In this document: positions 1-3,940 of the stretch, piece after piece
Position numbering within the stretch: position 1 is the stretch's first letter
Layout of the letters: the number at the start of each line of letters is the position of its first letter
NCBI GenBank assembly: GCA_041678625.1
Contig: JBAYNS010000057.1
Location: 1 to 7,356 of the forward strand
DNA length: 7,356 bases
Direction of reading: 5' to 3'
Source: JBAYNS01 sp041678625
Lineage (GTDB): Bacteria; Patescibacteriota; Gracilibacteria; Peribacterales; Peribacteraceae
Position numbers and translations under genes: made by a program
The notes under the pieces: generated by a model
What the model was told of the DNA's origin: nothing
Databases searched by the model: none
Seen by the model: the letters and a program-made list of their open reading frames with translations, nothing else

Positions 1-1
1 A

Positions 2-748
2 CAGTCGCAGACGGAACTGGAAGAAAAAGTGCGGGCCGATCCCATAGGAGTTATAGGTGTGCGTGATAGCTTGCAAACCAGCAAAGACACTGCAAAAGAA
101 TCTTTGGAAGGAGTGGGGGGTACAAAAGGCCTGCGTGAACAAAAAACAGATAAAATGCGAGAAGAGACCGGGCTGAAAGAAGAGGTTGCCAATCTCCAAA
201 AGGAAATCGATGCTATGAAAACTGACGATGCTAGTAAACCAGCCAAAGAAACCGAGCTCGGCAACAAAAAGAAAGAGCTTGCAGCAGTTTCAACAGAAAT
301 TACTTCCATTACAGGGAAAATCACTGAGCAAGAAAAGATAGTTGATACATCAGAGAAGCAACTGAAAATGTTGGACACAATGGAGCAAAAAGCGAAAAAG
401 GTAGTAGAAGAACTTAAAGAAGGTATGGCCCAAGCAATGGTTCGTTTGGATGTCCTTTCCAGCGAGCATCCGGATATCACCGAGATTACGAGCCTAGAAG
501 CAACACTTACCCTTACGGATTTTGAGGTTGTATTGAATGGGATAGATATAGGAATTACTATTGGTGGTGATTTGAGGGGTGGCTTAGCTAATTTTGCCAA
601 GCTTGGTGTGGATATTGATAGTTTGGGTGTGAATATAACAGAATCCCGCGTAACAGATCCCACAAAATTCCTTACAGCGCTACAGGCTCTTGTAGAGAAA
701 GTGAGGGCAAAAACCGAAGAGAAACCAAAGCCGGCAGCAACCACCTAA
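2..748 (+). CDS. Coiled-coil protein of unknown function, 3' part (5' end outside window)
   Basis: The reading frame is open from the left edge to a TAA at 746-748. A GTG at 29-31 could be a start, but the frame continues upstream in coiled-coil-like sequence (QSQTELEEK), so I treat the gene as truncated by the window. About residues 1-150 of the visible part are charged and helical, rich in Lys, Glu and Gln, with heptad-like stretches such as LKEEVANLQKEIDAM. A different C-terminal segment follows, rich in Ile, Val, Leu and Gly (for example FEVVLNGIDIGITIGGDL). The protein then has a short helix (FLTALQALVEKV) and a Lys/Pro/Ala tail. No transmembrane helix or catalytic motif is visible. I do not recognise the family; a structural or scaffold role is only a guess. 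The SGNH gene starts 56 bases downstream on the same strand, apparently from its own promoter. Confidence 0.75.
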   Translation, partial: QSQTELEEKVRADPIGVIGVRDSLQTSKDTAKESLEGVGGTKGLREQKTDKMREETGLKEEVANLQKEIDAMKTDDASKPAKETELGNKKKELAAVSTEITSITGKITEQEKIVDTSEKQLKMLDTMEQKAKKVVEELKEGMAQAMVRLDVLSSEHPDITEITSLEATLTLTDFEVVLNGIDIGITIGGDLRGGLANFAKLGVDIDSLGVNITESRVTDPTKFLTALQALVEKVRAKTEEKPKPAATT

Positions 749-758
749 AAAACAAAGA

Positions 759-792
759 AACGCAGTAGCTCCACTCAATCTGATTCTGCGTT
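759..792 (+). repeat. Inverted repeat AACGCAG-N20-CTGCGTT between two genes
   Basis: The arms at 759-765 and 786-792 are perfect 7-bp complements with a 20-base spacer. The right arm runs into the putative -10 box of the SGNH gene. No T-tract follows, so a classic intrinsic terminator for the upstream gene is unlikely. It could be an operator or a weak mRNA 3' end structure. Confidence 0.4.
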
Positions 793-797
793 ATACT
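792..797 (+). promoter_or_regulatory. Putative -10 box (TATACT) of SGNH gene, leaderless spacing
   Basis: TATACT matches the sigma70 -10 consensus at 5 of 6 positions and lies 7 bases before the ATG at 805. Transcription would therefore start at or next to the start codon. I see no good -35 box (CTCCAC at 17-bp spacing) and no exact TGn extension. The same geometry recurs upstream of two other genes in the window, which raises my confidence. Confidence 0.45.
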
Positions 798-804
798 CGC
801 AGAG

Positions 805-1851
805 ATGAAGATGCTGAAAGTTTTTGTCGTGTTCATTATTACTCTGCTGGTTGTAGAACTTGCGGGGCATGGTATTTATCGGTTCCTGTGGGGGCAATGG
901 CTGTGGCAGCAGGATCCTCTGGAAGTTTTTAATATCCGTACGTTTACGGAGTTTGTTCCGGATGATCGCGTCATCACAAACAGAAAGGCGTTCTATAGCC
1001 AGCTTTACAGCTACGAATTCGATCAGAACGGATTCCGTGTTGGCAGCCACGAATATGATAAATCGTCCTCCAGCATTATCTTCCTGGGCGATTCTGTCCC
1101 CTTTGGCTGGGGTCTGGATTCCACACAGACAGTACCATCGCAATTTTCCAAAGAGATGCAGAAAAATCCGCAGGTCTCCTACGGCGTCATCAATGCCGCC
1201 GTCCCCTCGTACTCCCTCCATCAGGCGGTGGAGCGATACAGGCAAGAGATTGCCGGCAGGTATCCGGTACACCTGCTTGTGCTGCAAATATTCGATCCTG
1301 CATCGCAGCTCAGCACACATGGCTCACGTTGGGTAAACACAATGAACTGGTCCACCAATAATCTTTCGCCGACACTTACCTCACTCAAACAGTCCGCTTG
1401 GTATCGGTATTCCATTCTCCTCCACACGCTGGCGGATGCGTGGGTTGCACTCTCTGCAAAAGAGAAAGGTTTAAATCTTTCTGATACAGAAACCAGGGAT
1501 CGATTTATTACAGAGAATCAGGCGGACCTTTCTGCTCTGCTTGCAATGGTGCGTGAAGATGGTGGCAAACTCGTATTACTGCCTGTCAATCCCGCCGACT
1601 CATACCTGCAGGCGTTGGAACAAAAATCAGAGAGTTCGTTTATTCATGCGATTGATTGGCTGAATACTGCCATGAGCACATTTGCACAGGAGCACGAAGA
1701 CGTCTTCTTCTTTGACGTTGCCGGGTACTTTGATCAGTGCGGGAGGAGTGGATATTTTATTGATGAGTGTTGCCACCTCTCTGTAATGGGAGCGGAAGTA
1801 CAGGCAAAGTTCCTATACCGGGAACTTTTGGAGAAGGGGCTATTGGAATAA
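805..1851 (+). CDS. Membrane-anchored SGNH/GDSL-type hydrolase or acyl-esterase-like protein
   Basis: This 348-aa protein has an uncleaved-looking N-terminal hydrophobic helix (about residues 4-21, FVVFIITLLVVELAG), so the catalytic domain is probably outside the cytoplasm. SGNH blocks are visible in order. Block I is FLGDSVPFGWGL, with the likely nucleophile Ser97. Block II is VINAAVPSYS, with Asn130. Block V is DECCHL followed by SVMGAEVQAKFL, with Asp320 and His324 as the catalytic pair. Block III is unusual: LLVLQIFDP replaces the usual GxND, so the oxyanion-hole Asn is not obvious. Members of this superfamily remove or transfer acyl groups on sugars, lipids or peptidoglycan; the substrate here cannot be read from the sequence. 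I chose the ATG at 805, with a second in-frame ATG at 811. There is no Shine-Dalgarno sequence, only a close -10 box. Confidence 0.82.
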   Translation: MKMLKVFVVFIITLLVVELAGHGIYRFLWGQWLWQQDPLEVFNIRTFTEFVPDDRVITNRKAFYSQLYSYEFDQNGFRVGSHEYDKSSSSIIFLGDSVPFGWGLDSTQTVPSQFSKEMQKNPQVSYGVINAAVPSYSLHQAVERYRQEIAGRYPVHLLVLQIFDPASQLSTHGSRWVNTMNWSTNNLSPTLTSLKQSAWYRYSILLHTLADAWVALSAKEKGLNLSDTETRDRFITENQADLSALLAMVREDGGKLVLLPVNPADSYLQALEQKSESSFIHAIDWLNTAMSTFAQEHEDVFFFDVAGYFDQCGRSGYFIDECCHLSVMGAEVQAKFLYRELLEKGLLE

Positions 1852-1967
1852 AAGATTGTGGGCTATGTGCCTCAAAAGAATTATCCCAATGCTGAACATC
1901 TGTTTCTTGAATATCTTTATTTCGATGCTATTGTAGCAAAGGTTCAGTTCCTATAGCTTCACAAGAA

Positions 1968-1972
1968 AGGAG
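1968..1972 (+). promoter_or_regulatory. Strong Shine-Dalgarno sequence for the 62-aa gene
   Basis: AGGAG, within AAAGGAG, is followed by 8 bases and then ATG at 1981, which is near-ideal spacing. It decides the start of this small gene. It also stands out because I see no comparable site upstream of the other genes in the window. Confidence 0.75.
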
Positions 1973-1980
1973 AATTCGTC

Positions 1981-2169
1981 ATGGCTCGGGCTCTTCATCT
2001 TTGTACGTGCGGTGTACATGTCCCAGAACAGTTCTGGGGTGACCACCTTCATGGTGGCAAGCACAAAACGCGCATGACGCGCATCAAAAGGGGACTTGCC
2101 TCATTGCCGACCCGCCCTCGTCGTCGCAGACGACAGAGAAGCAGTGGTGGCTCCTTCTGGCGGTACTGA
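1981..2169 (+). CDS. Small basic protein with possible U1/JAZ-like C2H2 zinc finger
   Basis: This is a 62-aa protein, unrecognised as a whole. The N-terminal half has Cys8, Cys10, His13, His22, His24 and His28. The pattern C-x-C-x11-H-x5-H, with HLHGGKHK at the end, resembles U1-type/JAZ-type C2H2 zinc fingers (C-x2-C-x12-H-x5-H, typically ending H-L-x-G-K-x-H), except that the two cysteines are one residue closer. The C-terminal half is arginine-rich (RPRRRRRQR) and ends in an aromatic GGSFWRY tail. This suggests a nucleic-acid-binding protein, which is an inference. A strong Shine-Dalgarno site upstream and a very stable hairpin 6 bases after the TGA mark it as a self-contained transcription unit. 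Upstream (1852-1980) I see only a weak -10-like TATAGC at 1952-1957. The alternative is a chance ORF over an unknown RNA, which I consider less likely. Confidence 0.65.
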   Translation: MARALHLCTCGVHVPEQFWGDHLHGGKHKTRMTRIKRGLASLPTRPRRRRRQRSSGGSFWRY

Positions 2170-2175
2170 ACAGCT

Positions 2176-2212
2176 ACCGGCCCTCTCCTCACTTTCGAGG
2201 AGAAGGGCCGGT
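2176..2212 (+). terminator. Stable GC-rich hairpin after the 62-aa gene
   Basis: The arms 2176-2190 and 2197-2212 form 15 base pairs with one bulged A and a 6-base loop (ACTTTC). It begins 6 bases after the stop codon. The tail is TTCTCAAAA rather than a clean T-run, so it may be a non-canonical terminator or a 3' end stabiliser. Confidence 0.6.
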
Positions 2213-2271
2213 TCTCAAAAGGCAGGGAAGGAGGAGTTGCTAAAAATTACTATGAAAGAATAAATTCATCA

Positions 2272-2286
2272 AAAGAGTGCCTCTTT
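2272..2286 (-). terminator. Candidate terminator of the tRNA transcription unit
   Basis: Read on the - strand, AAAGAG-GCA-CTCTTT forms a 6-bp stem with a 3-base loop, and the T-stretch totals four before GATG. It is the first T-rich hairpin downstream of tRNA-Leu and the orphan tRNA end. The stem is weak (A/T-rich), so this is tentative. Confidence 0.3.
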
Positions 2287-2298
2287 AGTTGGTCGCAG

Positions 2299-2327
2299 CC
2301 CCGTAAAATCGCTTCGCGATCACGGGG
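2299..2327 (-). other. Strong stem-loop downstream of the tRNA genes
   Basis: CCCCGT (2299-2304) pairs with ACGGGG (2322-2327). Inside it, ATCGC (2308-2312) pairs with GCGAT (2316-2320) around a 3-base loop. An asymmetric internal loop (three A against one C) separates the two stems. It could be an RNA processing or end structure of the - strand tRNA transcript. No T-run follows on either strand. Confidence 0.5.
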
Positions 2328-2369
2328 CACGAAAGCGTCGCAGGAATATCCTTCATCTGATTTTGTGGC

Positions 2370-2385
2370 GGCGCCACGTGGCGCC
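2370..2385. repeat. Perfect 16-bp palindrome GGCGCCACGTGGCGCC
   Basis: The sequence equals its own reverse complement over 16 bases. Its right half is the CCA end, discriminator base and first bases of the orphan tRNA acceptor strand (2379-2385). It may be an arm of a mobile or recombination site, or simply a palindrome created next to a tRNA end. Confidence 0.7.
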
Positions 2386-2433
2386 CAGGAGAGGACTTGA
2401 ACCTCCACCACACTTCGCCAAGGCTTCGTGTGG
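2379..2433 (-). pseudogene. Orphan tRNA 3' end (T arm, acceptor 3' strand, CCA) with attached hairpin
   Basis: Read on the - strand, the T stem GGAGG (2402-2406) and T loop TTCAAGT (2395-2401) are followed by the complementary strand CCTCT, with one G-T wobble. Then come an acceptor 3' strand CCTGGGC (2383-2389), a G discriminator and an encoded CCA (2379-2381). No D arm, anticodon arm or adjacent 5' acceptor strand is visible. Where those should be, the arms CCACAC and GTGTGG (2408-2433) form a hairpin whose loop side carries two direct CGAAG copies. It looks like a tRNA 3' half left by rearrangement or integration, or a tRNA-mimicking RNA end. It lies 29 bases downstream of tRNA-Leu. Confidence 0.5.
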
Positions 2434-2462
2434 CAGGCAGGATTGCCAATGTGCATAAGCGA

Positions 2463-2549
2463 TGGTGCCGTGGGTGAGACTTGAACTCACAATCCCTTTC
2501 GGGAACATGCTCCTAAGGCATGCGCGTATACCAATTCCGCCACCACGGC
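2463..2549 (-). tRNA. tRNA-Leu(UAG)
   Basis: This is a complete 87-nt tRNA including encoded CCA. The acceptor stem GCCGTGG pairs with CCACGGC (2467-2473), followed by discriminator A. The D-loop region has the class II form (TGGCGGAATTGGTATACGC). The anticodon stem CATGC pairs with GCATG around the loop CTTAGGA, with anticodon TAG at 2515-2513. It has a long variable arm (TTCCCGAAAGGGA) and a T arm with loop TTCAAGT. The long variable arm, the A73 discriminator and the UAG anticodon make leucine, reading CUN codons, clear. Confidence 0.96.
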
Positions 2550-2592
2550 AGGTCTGTTCGTCCAAAGGTAAATTCCACCTGGGCCTACGGCA

Positions 2593-2621
2593 ATTCTAAA
2601 ACCTCTGCTCAGTCTTGCCCA
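2593..2621 (-). promoter_or_regulatory. Candidate promoter for the tRNA-Leu unit
   Basis: On the - strand a -35-like TGGGCA (2616-2621) and a -10-like TAGAAT (2593-2598, 5 of 6 matches) are 17 bases apart. Transcription would start near 2586, about 36 bases before the mature tRNA 5' end. It lies just after the stop codon of the coiled-coil gene. Confidence 0.4.
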
Positions 2622-2624
2622 GCA

Positions 2625-3638
2625 TTACTCCACATCTTCTCCTTTAATAATTTTACGCTGGAGATCTTTAATCTCTTTAAATCTCTTCACCATATCATGC
2701 TCAGCTTGCTGCCGGCGCGCCCGGCGATCCAAATCAATACGGGAATGCTCTTTGCGCTCCTCTATTGCAGCATCGTCACGCTCTTTGCGAGCAGATGACT
2801 GCACTTGGAACTTTTCTTTCTGCGCGCGTGAATCAACTTCACCCTTCTTCTTCTGCATATCCAATTCAATGCGTGATTTTGCCTGACGCTCCTCGCGGTC
2901 CAATTCGCTGAGTTTTTGCTGCCGCAACGTCATATTTTCTATTCCCTGGAGTTCGCGGCGTTTGCGCTCGTAATCGTATCGCATGGAAGACTGTTGCTGT
3001 TGCTCAGCATTGCTGATTTTCACTTTTTCCTGTTGGGCACTCTTATCTATTTCCAAGAGCTTCTTTTGTTCCCGACCGTCCACGTCCCCCCGTATCTTGT
3101 TCGTCTGGCGCGTTGCATCCTGTTTCTGTCTGTGTGCCTGCGCATCTACTTCTAATTTTGCGCGCAATGCGGCGTTCTCTGCTTCCTTTTTCATGCGGTG
3201 ACCGAGTTTCTCCGCTTCTACCTTGCGGTTCTCTTCCGTCATCATGCGTGAGTTTTGCGTTGCCAAAGATTTCATATATTCCTCCTGGTTCCTCTTTTGC
3301 GATCGCTCTTTTTCCCGCTGTTCCTCTATCTGCTTGATGTGTTCCTCACGCTCTTTCCTTTCCTCCTCCTGTTTTTCTTTGCGTTTTTTTTCCTGCTCGC
3401 GCCATTGGCGTTGTGCTTCGCGCTTTGCTTCTTCTTCCCCAGCCTCTTTTCTTAAAGATTCTTCCGCAAGCGTCTGCGACGCTTGCTCTTGTTCGACATG
3501 TTCTTGTTTCTGCGTGCTGCGGCGCTTCTGCTCTTCCCCCACTAATTCCTGAGAGCGCTGGAACTGCTCTTCCAAATAGGCCTTCTGTTGTTTCTTAGGA
3601 TCATTCCCATTCCCCTGTGGTGGTTGTTTCTTGGGCAT
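2625..3638 (-). CDS. Highly charged long coiled-coil / single-helix protein, unknown function
   Basis: This 337-aa protein is almost entirely Glu, Lys, Arg and Gln. The N-terminus is short, Pro/Gln/Asn-rich and disordered-looking (MPKKQPPQGNGNDPKKQQ). From about residue 20 to the end it is continuous helix, with dense charge clusters around residues 70-115 (for example EEERKEREEHIKQIEEQREK). The later part is more heptad-like (about residues 140-320). There is no signal peptide, transmembrane helix, cysteine pair or catalytic motif. Cytoplasmic scaffold or filament roles are possible, but nothing in the sequence proves one. Low-complexity similarity to trichohyalin/caldesmon-type proteins would be compositional only. 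The start ATG (3636-3638) has no Shine-Dalgarno sequence. An extended -10 promoter lies 6 bases upstream, implying a leaderless mRNA. The stop is TAA at 2625-2627. Confidence 0.85.
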   Translation of the reverse strand: MPKKQPPQGNGNDPKKQQKAYLEEQFQRSQELVGEEQKRRSTQKQEHVEQEQASQTLAEESLRKEAGEEEAKREAQRQWREQEKKRKEKQEEERKEREEHIKQIEEQREKERSQKRNQEEYMKSLATQNSRMMTEENRKVEAEKLGHRMKKEAENAALRAKLEVDAQAHRQKQDATRQTNKIRGDVDGREQKKLLEIDKSAQQEKVKISNAEQQQQSSMRYDYERKRRELQGIENMTLRQQKLSELDREERQAKSRIELDMQKKKGEVDSRAQKEKFQVQSSARKERDDAAIEERKEHSRIDLDRRARRQQAEHDMVKRFKEIKDLQRKIIKGEDVE

Positions 3639-3644
3639 CCCATA

Positions 3645-3653
3645 ATTATAGCA
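3645..3653 (-). promoter_or_regulatory. Extended -10 promoter (TGCTATAAT) of the coiled-coil gene
   Basis: A perfect TATAAT preceded by TGn sits 6 bases before the ATG at 3638. With the usual 6-base gap from the -10 box to +1, the transcript would begin at the A of ATG. No -35 box is apparent, as expected for an extended -10 promoter. Confidence 0.7.
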
Positions 3654-3707
3654 CAGAATCGTGTTTTATGCGATTTCCTGCGCAAGGGAGAAATGGGGTT
3701 TTGATGC

Positions 3708-3899
3708 CTAAGAAAGTTTATTATTCCACCCAGCAAGTTCGGCGATATCATCCAAATGCCGTTGTCTGGCTTGTTCAATCTTCAAGGGGTCAACAATACC
3801 TTCGCGATGAAGATCGCTACAAAGTTGGTCCACAACGTTGGCTGCCGGGAATGCGTCAAGAAATGAGCACGGAGAGGAAGACTGTCCTTCTAAATTCAT
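3708..3899 (-). CDS. 63-aa protein of unknown function
   Basis: This is a small acidic-to-neutral protein: a Ser/Pro-rich start (MNLEGQSSSPCSF), then amphipathic helical sequence (FPAANVVDQLCSDLH and DPLKIEQARQRHLDDIAELAGW). It has no membrane segment or recognised motif. Evidence that it is real: it fits the same-strand gap between aspS (41 bases upstream) and the coiled-coil gene (69 bases downstream), its sequence looks protein-like, and an extended -10 promoter sits 6 bases before its ATG, the same arrangement as the next gene. There is no Shine-Dalgarno sequence. An overlapping + strand frame (3617-3901) lacks comparable support. The function is unknown; adaptor- or regulator-like helix bundles are possible. 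Confidence 0.6.
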   Translation of the reverse strand: MNLEGQSSSPCSFLDAFPAANVVDQLCSDLHREGIVDPLKIEQARQRHLDDIAELAGWNNKLS

Positions 3900-3905
3900 A
3901 GAATG

Positions 3906-3914
3906 ATTTTAACA
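3906..3914 (-). promoter_or_regulatory. Extended -10 promoter (TGTTAAAAT) of the 63-aa gene
   Basis: TAAAAT (5 of 6 matches) preceded by TGn lies exactly 6 bases before the ATG at 3899, which predicts a leaderless transcript. No -35 box is seen. It sits in the 41-base gap downstream of aspS. Confidence 0.55.
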
Positions 3915-3940
3915 AAATATGTATCTGCTTGGTGCCTTTT

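Noticed and set aside
775..1427. Frames on both strands inside the SGNH gene (775-1320 -, 860-1336 +, 1221-1427 -)
   Set aside because: All overlap the well-supported SGNH coding frame and show no motifs.
1865..1936. 23-codon hydrophobic + strand ORF in the 1852-1980 gap
   Set aside because: Short, with no ribosome-binding site or promoter; compatible with chance.
2251..2262. Tiny ORF (ATG AAA GAA TAA) after a purine-rich GGAGGAG stretch
   Set aside because: Only three codons, and the GGAGGAG is too far from the ATG; no evidence of function.
2250..2565. Two overlapping - strand reading frames (2250-2456 and 2353-2565)
   Set aside because: They run through tRNA-Leu and the orphan tRNA end; their peptides (for example VEVQVLSWAP) are typical translations of tRNA sequence, not genes.
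2916..3598. Several + strand frames rich in Ser, Cys, Phe and Leu
   Set aside because: They are complements of the Lys/Glu-rich coiled-coil gene; the composition is what its antisense must give.
3617..3901. 94-aa + strand frame opposite the 63-aa gene
   Set aside because: It starts inside the opposite-strand coiled-coil gene and lacks a Shine-Dalgarno sequence or close promoter. The - strand frame fits the local gene direction and has an extended -10 box.
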